The translations under genes were made by a program, and so were the position numbers. A stretch of DNA of 64,000 bases from Mayamaea pseudoterrestris (taxonomy: Eukaryota > Bacillariophyta > Bacillariophyceae > Sellaphorales > Sellaphoraceae). This document shows, piece after piece, positions 55,268 through 64,000 of this stretch (positions are counted from its first letter, which is position 1; each line of letters begins with the position of its first letter). The notes below the pieces were generated by a model that was not told the origin of the DNA, made no database searches, and saw only the letters and a list, made by a program, of their open reading frames with translations. The stretch spans positions 682,001 through 746,000 of the forward strand of contig BROI01000006.1 of the NCBI GenBank assembly GCA_027923505.1, written 5' to 3'.

Positions 55268-56649
55268 TTAGGAGTGCTTGGGCCTCTCCAAAGCATCGAG
55301 GCACTCCTTCCAGACGGCATCTGCACATGGAGGTTAACCGGGAAATGAGCGTTAGCAACAAGAAGCAAACAACTACAAACATCTACATTTCTAGCGAGCC
55401 ACATATACTCACCCATATTTTGGTTGGCATTTACCGTGCGCACAACTCCCTTGGGCTTGTAGTGATCCAGAATTGGAACCGTGTCCTTGTGATAACCGTG
55501 CAGACGCTTGGTAAGTGCAGCAGCCGTATCATCCGGACGCTGGATCAACGGCTCGTGCGTCAAATCATCCTTCATGCTTGCCGGAATAGGCTCTCCCTTG
55601 CCATCAACCTTCATGCTCTTTGGCGGAGCAAACTTGACGTGGTAGCTACGTCCCGAACCCTTGTGAATCCATCGTCCGCAAATGCGCTCCTCCAAAACCT
55701 CGTCGGGCACTTGCAGTTCAATCACCTTGGTGACAAAGGCTCCCTCCTTGGCCAACATGGCGTCAAGGGCGCGCGCCTGCTTGAGCGTGCGTGGAAACCC
55801 ATCCAGAATGAATCCAAACCGACAGTCCGGCTGGTCAATCCGATCGCGAATAATGCCAATGACAATATCGTCACTCACCAAACCACCCGCCTTCATGATG
55901 GCGTCGGCCTTTTTACCAATCTCGGTTTGGTCCGTCACGGCCTGGCGAAGCATGTCGCCCGTCGATAGTTGCGGAACGCCAAGCAAGTGCTCAATCTTTG
56001 GTCCATGCGTTCCCTTGCCAGCGCCAGGAGGTCCAAAGAGAATGAGAATGTTGCGTGGCCTGAAATAGCGAAAATGCAATGCATGATAAATGCATGAGAG
56101 GATCGTTATAAACAACTAAGATGTGCCTAATGCGAAATTTCGGCAAAAAACACCTAGCAACCCTCTTCAATCTTACCAGAAAGCGCCAAACTTGTCCTCC
56201 GTCTCCTTGATTGCCTGTTCCACAGACTTGCTGCCGAACAAATTGTACGTTTTGTTCTAATGAGTTAAAGCAAAGGAAAATGTTAAAAGCATGTGGGTTA
56301 ACGACGTGCACTACGATAGGGTCATTCCTCGAAATGACTGTCGCATTCGTGCAAATGGAGCCCTTGATTAATGTAGCAACATCCATCCTCCGACGCCTAA
56401 CATTCAATCGTCCAGTCACTTTTACCCATCCCATCGCTATAGACTGCATCATTCAAAGCTCACCTCTGATCGTTCGTGCGCTACAATGGCGGCAACGGCG
56501 GCGAGTCCAGCCACCGTCACTAGAGCAGCATGATTGCTGGAACTGCTGCCACTAGACGCAGAAAATCGCGCAACGGTGGCAGCGGTCCGTTTCGGAGCTG
56601 CCGACAACTTGGTCGAAACTTGGCGGGAGGCGAAGCGAGCGGCCAACAT
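55268..56649 (-). CDS. Adenylate kinase with N-terminal membrane anchor, probably mitochondrial
   Basis: Interconverts 2 ADP with ATP and AMP. Exons 56464-56649, 56177-56256, 55413-56059 and 55268-55320 total 966 nt (321 residues), in phase. The N-terminus ([21 protein letters not shown]) looks like a mitochondrial presequence, followed by one hydrophobic helix (about 41-57, [17 protein letters not shown]). The kinase begins near residue 92: P-loop GPPGAGKGT (98-106), [21 protein letters not shown] and a long LID ([20 protein letters not shown]...[14 protein letters not shown]). It ends with [17 protein letters not shown]. The anchor suggests attachment to the inner membrane, facing the intermembrane space; this is inference. 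Confidence 0.93.
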
Positions 56650-57202
56650 GGTGAAAATTGAAAATGATGTGTCGAGCGCGGATGGATGGTGAGGAAAACC
56701 GCTCCGACATGCATCCACGTGGAGGTTATGAATGCATGGATCGCCAAAAAAGGGCATGCACCTTCAAAATGGCTCAAAGGTTGCAAGCATTCGATGGACT
56801 ATGGTACGACTCTGACCATACCCTGTTCGTCAGCTTGTCCAATGCAACTCAGAAGCATACTGGTAGTAAGATCATTTATGCTGGTACAGTAGTATATCCA
56901 AATCATATTGCCAAATTCAATTCGCAAAACTGCATACAGTCGTACGCAATGACATTTTTGTGGAAGCACGAGTCAAAGGAAGAGTAGTTCACGGTTAAAA
57001 GCGTTAAATGAGTCCCGCAGGAGTATATAATTATTCCGCTGATTGCTCATATATGCACCATACTATAGCCCTTATTTCCGCCGGAAGAGAAACCAGAAAA
57101 AAGTGGTCGCGCGAAGGCGACGTCGGTGAAATTGCTGGCACCATGCTTGAGTAAACAAGATACACAAGCGAGCAACGACGCGTTACACAAGTATAAGAAC
57201 TT
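56650..57202. other. Intergenic region between divergent genes
   Basis: 553 bp, upstream of both adenylate kinase and the three-repeat protein. No gene recognised. Confidence 0.45.
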
Positions 57203-58264
57203 ATGTTCCTCACCATGACGCCTCCGATGGAAAGTAATACTCGCAAAAGCAAGTGCGGCGAGGTGGACATTAATGTTGACGTCCAACAGAGTCGTAGTAG
57301 CGGTGATCGTCCAGATGCAGCTGCTTCAACAGAGGAAAGAACTGCAGCTCGAAAGCGAGAGAAGGACGACGAAAGTGTCGCTTCTTCGTTAGGACGATCA
57401 AACGATAGTCGAAACCCAAAGCGCTTTTGTAATAGGAGCAATAACAAAGCCACGGTCAACAATGAGAACTCCAAGCTGCCTTCAATTGTGTTTATTGGAG
57501 TTGCGGCGTCAGCGAATCTTGACCATGACCAAGGCAAAGAAGACATGGATGATTCCAAAATGCCCGCCAACGCACCGGCGGTTCAAGTCAGGAACTTTGA
57601 ACTTACTGATCGCGCAAGATTGATGGGAAACGCGACCGCCCAGCAACAGCCTGATGCTCAAAGATCCAATTCTTTGGAAATGAATAACTTGGTAGATCGC
57701 CCCACCATTGATGACTCTGCTTTAGATTCATCACCGCCAGTTCTAGTTCAGCATGCGGTAGGATTTCAAGCCCGGCATTTTCGAACAAACTCAAGAAACA
57801 TTGATTTGCAGACCACCTTCACAAGCTTCACAGACGTCATGGAGACTGAAGGCGAACCTATTGCGCAGCATTTTACCAATAGAAATGACTTGCTGGCTCA
57901 AGTCAGTGACGAGGCCGGAAATCTCCAGCTAGTGACTCGCCAAGAGTCCAGAGCGGTTGCGTTTCGAGCTCGACATTCTCGAACGAATTCAAGGAACATT
58001 GATTTGCAAACCACTTTCACCAGCTTTTCTGACATTACGGAAACGGAGCCAAGCACAGTCAGTGTCTCACCTGCACAGCAGCCGGAAGGATTGAATGAGG
58101 CGCAGGCTTATCAGGAAAATCATCCCTTGTTGGAGCAAGAGACAAGAGCGGTTGCCTTTCGAGCGCGGCACTCTCGCACCAATTCGAGAAACATTGATTT
58201 GCAGACGACCTTTACCAGCTTTACAGACATTATGGAGACGGAGATGGTGAATCATCATCATTGA
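57203..58264 (+). CDS. Ser/Thr-rich protein with three copies of a 32-residue repeat, function unknown
   Basis: 353 residues from ATG 57203 (or 349 from the better-context ATG at 57215). The N-terminal half is charged and probably disordered. Three repeats at about 185-216, 251-282 and 315-347 share RARHSRTNSRNIDLQTTFTS and end in TDxMETE. Each holds R-x-x-S/T sites (RHSRTNS) that fit basophilic kinases or 14-3-3 binding. Spacers between repeats are not conserved. There is no signal peptide or membrane helix. I do not know the family; a phosphorylation-dependent scaffold is speculation. Confidence 0.7.
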   Translation: MFLTMTPPMESNTRKSKCGEVDINVDVQQSRSSGDRPDAAASTEERTAARKREKDDESVASSLGRSNDSRNPKRFCNRSNNKATVNNENSKLPSIVFIGVAASANLDHDQGKEDMDDSKMPANAPAVQVRNFELTDRARLMGNATAQQQPDAQRSNSLEMNNLVDRPTIDDSALDSSPPVLVQHAVGFQARHFRTNSRNIDLQTTFTSFTDVMETEGEPIAQHFTNRNDLLAQVSDEAGNLQLVTRQESRAVAFRARHSRTNSRNIDLQTTFTSFSDITETEPSTVSVSPAQQPEGLNEAQAYQENHPLLEQETRAVAFRARHSRTNSRNIDLQTTFTSFTDIMETEMVNHHH

Positions 58265-58400
58265 AGCCAGGCGGCAGCCATGACAATGACAATAAGTTGC
58301 CCTCGGATACATGTTCTTGCTCGTCTTCACGTCTCTATGCAGCTCTCATCTAATTAAAACAACCACGCATGAAAAATAAACCAAACAGATAACTAGCATA

Positions 58401-58985
58401 CTATATTAAACTCTCGACAATCGGTTTCACTCCAGCAAAAAGCCTTTCCTTGGTCACAATCGCAGCATCCAGATACGATTCGGCAGTCTGATCCAAGACG
58501 CGACGTTCATCCATGCCTTGTAACTGCTGCTCATGTCCTTGCGAAAGTCTTGTAAACACACTCTCTTCCTTTGGAAAATCCGGAAGAGTTTGATATAAAT
58601 GCTCCGGAAAACTTGTCGTTTTCTCTAAATGTTCCGCCAGCGCAGCGGCAAAGCCTTGATCATTGTAGTACGGCAAGTTTCCCTTGCTTGTTGGAACCAT
58701 ACTGCGGCCAGCCGATTGTACTATAAAGTCTAGCCGGGCTTGCTCTCTTCGAGTGGCTTCTAGACGTTCATTCTCCTTCTTTTGTTGGCCGGGCGACAAC
58801 AGGGCGGAAGATGGTAGTGCACCTTCTTGCAGCGCTGAGTTAACACTGTCGCTCTGCGGCTGAAATTGTCCATTGCTGCTAAGAATATATTGGTTGTTAC
58901 TCGTTAGACTCTCATGATCAGTATGTGTCTCGTCCAAGGCTTGTGCCTTCTTGGATTCGTCGCTACCGCAGCAAACGTTTCCCAT
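58401..58985 (-). CDS. Myristoyl/palmitoyl-anchor protein, possibly LAMTOR1-like
   Basis: 194 residues, single exon. MGNVCCGS at the start is a strong N-myristoylation (Gly2) plus palmitoylation (Cys5, Cys6) signal. A disordered linker is followed by a helical region: ERLEATRREQARLDFIVQSA, then NDQGFAAALAEHLE, and a C-terminal helix. The lipid anchor, size and helix-only layout recall LAMTOR1/p18, the lysosomal tether of the Ragulator complex, but sequence similarity is weak. Other lipid-anchored helical proteins remain possible. Confidence 0.65.
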   Translation of the reverse strand: MGNVCCGSDESKKAQALDETHTDHESLTSNNQYILSSNGQFQPQSDSVNSALQEGALPSSALLSPGQQKKENERLEATRREQARLDFIVQSAGRSMVPTSKGNLPYYNDQGFAAALAEHLEKTTSFPEHLYQTLPDFPKEESVFTRLSQGHEQQLQGMDERRVLDQTAESYLDAAIVTKERLFAGVKPIVESLI

Positions 58986-59197
58986 GGTGGCAGCAAAATG
59001 TGGTGGTGTCGATGGTTCTCGACCTCCGCCATCACATATGTCCCAGCGTAACTCGTCTACCGGGAGTAGCTATGCTGCTCCCGAGCATCGATTATTCGCT
59101 TCCTCTTGCTAAGTTGTTCCTGTACCTTCAACAGTACACATAAAATTGTAGCAACTGTTTCATTATCAACAGACATACAAGCAAACTATAGGTAATC

Positions 59198-61906
59198 TTA
59201 CACCAGTAGCGGAGGCGTCAACGATTCCCCCGGGGGCATTTTCCTGGAGGGCACTGGACTACTGCGCGCCTGCGCCATGGCCATGCGCATATCAACAGCG
59301 TCAAGCGCTCCAGGCCAAACCTCTCGCCAGGCTTCCCTCATCTCGTCGCTAAGTTGGGGATGGTTCTGCTGAAAGTCAAGGGGCTCGGCAGCAAAGCAAA
59401 CAATGACAGTATTGACCGAGCTGTGAATGACTCCGAACAAAATGTTGGACAGCACAATCCCAATCACTGTGCCGAGCACAAACGATACCAAGCCAGGTTC
59501 GTTCAACGACGATATCTGAAGCACGTCAACCCATTCCAGCAAGCCTGCAAAACATCCCGTCAGACCACCAAGCACCAAGCTAGTCATGAGCAACAAGTTT
59601 GGCACCAAGTCGTCCGACACAATCAAGCTCCAGCCGCGCTTTTCAAACAATTCGTGAGCCCGGTGGGCCGCCTCGGAAAAGCTATAGTTGTACATTCCAA
59701 TGTACGTAAATGCCCAGTGATTAAAACGGAGCGTCAACATGTCAACCATCGATGTGATACAGTTGGCGAGTAACCGTAGACATTCATGGAAACATAGCAA
59801 GGTAGCATCTTCGGTAGTACTCGGTCGGAAAATAATGGCGAGCTGGCGAAGAAAGTTGACAGGTTCGACAAAGAGGCTCCCGTAGCAAATGGATCCCATC
59901 GAGTAAAATACTGTCTTGAAGACGGCCTTGGATACGACACCAGGTTCTATTTCATTGTGCCACCATGATCCAATCACACTGGCCGTGCAAGCTTTTAAAA
60001 TATTCTGTAACAGTAGTAAAGTGCAATGGAGACGAAAGTCGATGTCAGGCAATAAACACTTGATTACACTCGCAACATTGACAGAGGCGACCAACGAATG
60101 GACGTACCGAAAGAACCTGAAAAGTCCAGTAATAAGATACACCAAGAGCAGTATACAAAGCAATGGCCCAATTCCTCGTCAGCACGAGCTTGTTCTCCTG
60201 AATCGCATCGTACACACCAATCGTAACGACGCAAAAGTATATAGACCATGCCAATGCCAGCGACTGAAACATGAGGGCCAGCACAGTCAATGTGGGGTAT
60301 GTCCGGACCGCCGTTAAGGCTGTCAACACATTGGCAGTGGCAAATGGGATTCGGTCCCAAACGATAAAGGCGTACGCGACGCTGAGCGCAAGCGCAATGA
60401 TTCCGGTGATTGGAACGAAATTGTGCGGACTCAGGCCGATCCCAATCGTTCCCCAAACAAAGCTGAGTGTAATCACCATCACCAATGCCACTTGCACAAC
60501 GTGCCTCGCAAATAATGTCATAATTCCGAGCGAAACTGCCGACAAACTCATGGCAAACGCTCCGCACAAGCTCGCAATGTATAGTAAATTGTCGTAATGA
60601 ATTACCAGCGAGTCGGTCACGTCATCCTCCCTTCTATCGTCGTCGTCTTTACTAATCCTTGCCGTCTTGACTGCGCCGTGGTGATGATGATCATGCTTGC
60701 GATTGTAGCTCTGTATAACGCCAGCGCCGTGGTGTCGGGTAAACAGCGCATAGTCAAAGTACATGTTGCCAAGATACACGACAACGATTAGCTGTAACAT
60801 AAAAAGCACCAAAAAGAAGACATTGCGACACTTGAGTGGCTGCTGCACGCCGCGACAAGACTCCATGTACAGTTGAGCTGATTGCTGTCGCATGTGTTTG
60901 CGTCGAGTGCTTTCCTTTCGCTTCGGGCCAAGATTGTTGCGTATCGTCTGGTCATACCCATGCTATCCGGCGCACCATACTGATAATCAAAAGTATCGTT
61001 GGAATCCCATGAGGCTGCAGCCGCTGCAGCAGCCGGTGGAAGCAAAAAGGGTTGCAACTGATTCGGCGGAACGTGATGATGTGTTTCAAGCATGACCGTA
61101 TTGGATGAGGCCGCATACATGACGGGCGATGGTTTCGGCGACGACCGTGGACTCATTCCCAAACTGGCAGTCAGCGATCGCAGTTCATTCACTCGGGGAT
61201 CTAGTGATTTGCCAAGTTGCAGTTTGGGTGAAGACGCTGCCGACGCAGGCGATGGTGGAGGATGCAGCGACGTTCCAGCAGGTAACTGATGTCCCCAAGA
61301 TCCGTGGCGCTTGTGTCGCGGCGGACCTGCTGTCAGAGGCGCAAGAGATGCCGTGTGTATATTTTGATTCAACTGCGACGGCTGTGGTCCCCAGAATGCT
61401 CCATATCCTCCTGCTCCGCCTCTGCCGTTCGAAAGAGCAGCGTTTGACGAAAGACTCTTTCGATGCCGTCGGTGTCCATGTTTCGATCTGCTGCCTGTTT
61501 CATTCGATTGTAAAATAGCTTGCTGTTGCTGATGTTGAAATAGCAATAGTCGCTGCTGCTCCTGATGTTGACTGCTGTCCTCGTACACGGTGCGAATGAC
61601 ATGGTGCGGTCCTAGCGGAGGCGTTCCGTGATGAGTTTGATACTGCTGCACTGGATATTGATGCTGCTGCTGATGTTGCTGCTGCTGATAATGTATTGGC
61701 ATATTGCTGCTTTTTGGTAGTGACGTGCTTGGACCAAAGTTGCTTCCGACGGGTGCAGAGCTAGCAGTCGTATCAGGCGCTCCTGTAGCCTCGTTAATTC
61801 CGACGGTAGGGTCCTTGCCGTCACCATGCGTCCGTCTCTGTTGAATCTCGCCCCGACCATTGGTCTGATCAGAAGCGACCGCAATTGGCGGCGATGAGCT
61901 GGACAT
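59198..61906 (-). CDS. Choline transporter-like protein (CTL/PNS1, SLC44 family)
   Basis: Multi-pass membrane transporter family. Exons inferred: 60981-61906, 60108-60909 and 59198-60004, giving 844 residues in phase. The first about 310 residues are disordered (Gln/His runs, Pro, Ser, Ala9), far longer than in yeast PNS1. Then come a first membrane helix (NVFFLVLFMLQLIVVVYL), a loop with His/Asp tracts and about nine further helices. The family signature is visible around the second joint: YYWTFQVLS|NILKACTASVIGSWW, then GSICYGSLFVEP and TYIGMYNYSFSEAAHRAHELF. The first intron (71 nt) is the weaker call; the N-terminal exon could belong to another start. Substrate (choline or other) is not shown by sequence. 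Confidence 0.82.
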
Positions 61907-62645
61907 GTTAAATTAGCAGTGATCCACAGCTGTTATTTTCTCAGAGTTTCAACAATCGGATCAGAAATTCAGAGTCAGATGATGCTCACAGAATCCCTGA
62001 TAAATTGCGCAATTGTTTTCAGCAAAACTAATTTCAATTCAAAATGACTGTATCAGAGCTAAATGTCTCGGACTAATGTATACTGTTTGAAGGTGGAGTG
62101 CTAAAGACTTGATGAATGATCGTCGTTTCAGAGTAGATGAAAGCGCACTGAAGATGGATGATCAACGTCTGTCTCTTTTCTTCGATGAAGCAACGGACTC
62201 AAGTCGCGAACCAAGCCACTGCACTTATATTCACCGTAATCCTTGTTCCCGCAGTAGGAGGTTCTCTTGTTACCCTCGAGCTAACCTTGATTGATACGAA
62301 CGACACTTGCATGGACAATGAGTGGCGCCATGGTTCTTGCATGCTCGTGTGAACGAACCAAGAGAACCGGCTTGCGCGCCGAGGAACCAATCATAGTCAA
62401 GTGACGCGTCGAATAGCTACCCTATGATGCGACCAAGCCAGAAGCGGTGCGTCTCTCTTCGACAGCTCAACATCACAATGCTGATGTACAATCAAGAAAG
62501 TATCTAATTGTTATGCGTTACTATGTATTATCTTATTTATCCAGGGTCGGTGGCTGTTCACCATCAAATTGCTGTGTAATCCATTTTTCCAGTTCCATGT
62601 CAAGTTCCTTCTGCCAAGCTCATGTTAATATACCATGTCATTGCT
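61907..62645. other. Intergenic region left of the DUF6824-type gene
   Basis: 739 bp between the CTL start and the 3' end of the last gene. Short open frames look random. No RNA or repeat seen. Confidence 0.45.
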
Positions 62646-64000
62646 CTACTGACGACCATCATCTCCGCGTCGGCCCATGCTCAAGCTGCTGTTGGACCGC
62701 ATCAGTCCACGTTGCGAATGCTTGGCTCGCGGCAAGTCGTCGCACTCGTAGTCAGGGTCATTGACGTCGTCATCGAGCGCTTCGACGATTGACTTGACGC
62801 CTTGCTGGAAATCGGACTCTGGCAATGGCCAATCGTTGCTGCGAGTGCGACTTGGTGGCTTGAGAACAAGTAAATTATTCTGGCTTTGGTTGCGGTTGAG
62901 GGATTGGTTGCTTAGTGGGCTGGTGAAGTATAGACAAAGATTTTCAAATGGGTTAGCGAAAATCTCAGCTACTTTTCATGATAACAAACATTCACAATGT
63001 TCCTACTTGCCAGCATAGACTCGTCGTACCTGCTGTGCCCGTCCTCGCTGACGGTCCGACTTGCCCCATTGCCTTGGTGTTCTTTCGTCGGTTCGACCTC
63101 ATCCTTGTTGCTGCTCTTGGCTTCATCATTGCTGTCCTCGCTCTTGAGCAAGGCTCCAATGCCTGCCATGTCGCCGTTGCTTTCCGAAGGCTTGTGCTGC
63201 GAGGCTCCGATTATAAACTGGGCTGGTTTGGGCATGGTTGACAATGATGACGATGAGGAAACCTCGCGTTGCAAGTTTCCATTTCCGCTTTCTTTACCGC
63301 CTCCGTTGCCATTTCCAGCTCCACTTATATCGCTCTCGCTTTCGAATGGATTCACAAACTCTTCATTCGCCCAGTCTCCGCTGACGCTAATGTCTGACAA
63401 TGCCAGCGAATGTGAGCGAGGCAAGCGCTCAGCTGCGTTGGCTTGCGGCGGCGGCAAGGACAATTGTGGCAAACGCATCAACTCTGATGTTGACGCCGAT
63501 GGAAGCAACGGCGGAGTCTCATCGTTTGGCCGAACGATTGCTCCATTGTGCTCCATGCGGACAAGCTTGACGGGAAGCACTGGTTGCGGTTGAAATGACT
63601 GTGCCTCGCTCATTTCCGCGTCCACATTGGCAATTGCTTCGTTTCCCAAATGCTGCCACAAGGTAGACATGAGCTGTGAAGGAGGCAATACCCCCTTGCG
63701 CTTTGCATTTCCAATGTTACTGCGCTTCTTGCCGCCGGTGCGGTGCTGAACGACTGGCGTACGCTGCAGCTCGGCTCTGATTTTGGGAGCGCCTTCGCGC
63801 AAGGCTTGGGCCGTCTTGGCCAAAATCTTGTCCTTGTCTAGTTCAAACCACCATCCACTGCCGGCGCTCGAAGGATCCTTGTGCAGAAACCGACCAGGTG
63901 GATTCTGACTGTAGACCAAGTCAATGACTTCCTTGGCAACCATTGCCTTGTCTTCCTTCGTCTTGGCCATGGTGTAGGCATTCTTGCGGACGCGCACCCA
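62646..64000 (-). CDS. DUF6824-like protein (partial, runs off the window)
   Basis: Minus-strand gene whose 5' end lies beyond 64000. Visible exons are 63030-64000 and 62646-62919, joined over a 110-bp intron (AG|GTACGA...ACCAG|C). The joint reads HSSPLSNQSLN and ends DDGRQ. The N-terminal visible part, WVRVRKNAYTMAKTKEDKAM then PPGRFLHKDP, WWFELDKDKILAKTAQALREG, is the basic domain common in diatoms that I know as DUF6824. The rest is Ser/Pro/Asn-rich with acidic stretches (LDDDVNDPDYECDD). Proteins with this domain are often thought nuclear, but function is unknown. Confidence 0.8.

Noticed and set aside
1-64000. Telomere at the left end next to the satellites
   Set aside because: No TTAGGG-type repeats were seen. 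The satellites may be subtelomeric or internal; the window does not tell.

Overview
The window looks like nuclear DNA of a diatom (photosynthetic stramenopile). It has compact protein genes with short GT-AG introns of about 40-150 bp. Several N-termini are bipartite plastid presequences (signal peptide, then an aromatic residue at the predicted cleavage site, as in SQA|FLV or CSA|FII). It also carries families I know mainly from diatoms: an HSF of diatom type, a DUF6824-like protein, poly-Asn secreted proteins, and a Copia-type element of the CoDi kind. All calls come from reading the sequence. Exon joints were inferred from splice signals and checked for phase, not against transcripts.

Layout. 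(1) 1-9430 is almost pure satellite DNA: a 151-bp tandem repeat (1-835), then about 50 copies of a 169-bp monomer (853-9430) that carries a near-perfect 23-nt palindrome. (2) 9.5-25.7 kb is gene-dense: plastid-type RsmB rRNA methyltransferase, RIO2 kinase, NECAP endocytic adaptor, an LRR-like acidic protein, a plastid-type MoeB/MOCS3-rhodanese protein, a plastid-type coiled-coil protein, tRNA-Thr(AGU), eIF3i, a conserved protein of unknown function and an HSF. (3) 25.7-40.7 kb is a rearranged accessory block. A poly-Asn secreted membrane protein gene is complete at 39.3 kb, and its promoter plus 5' part is duplicated at 26.0-27.4 kb. Between the copies lie a 148/302-bp minisatellite and a young Copia-type LTR element inserted into it. 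(4) 41-64 kb is gene-dense again: tepsin-like AP-4 accessory protein, DNA polymerase alpha catalytic subunit, tandem GroES co-chaperonin, mitochondrial ribosomal protein mS29/DAP3, a Cys/His zinc-type protein, transaldolase, a membrane-anchored adenylate kinase, a three-repeat protein, a lipid-anchored LAMTOR1-like protein, a choline-transporter-like protein and a DUF6824-type protein that runs off the right end.

Functional themes. Organelle upkeep: plastid rRNA methylation, sulfur-carrier activation and co-chaperonin; mitochondrial ribosome and adenylate kinase. Ribosome production and translation: RIO2, eIF3i, tRNA-Thr. Vesicle coats: NECAP and tepsin. Many neighbours are divergent pairs sharing 180-500 bp of upstream DNA. 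The genes look like ordinary, mostly unlinked housekeeping functions rather than one operon-like system. The most unusual sequence features are the palindromic satellite and the duplicated gene/minisatellite/retroelement block.
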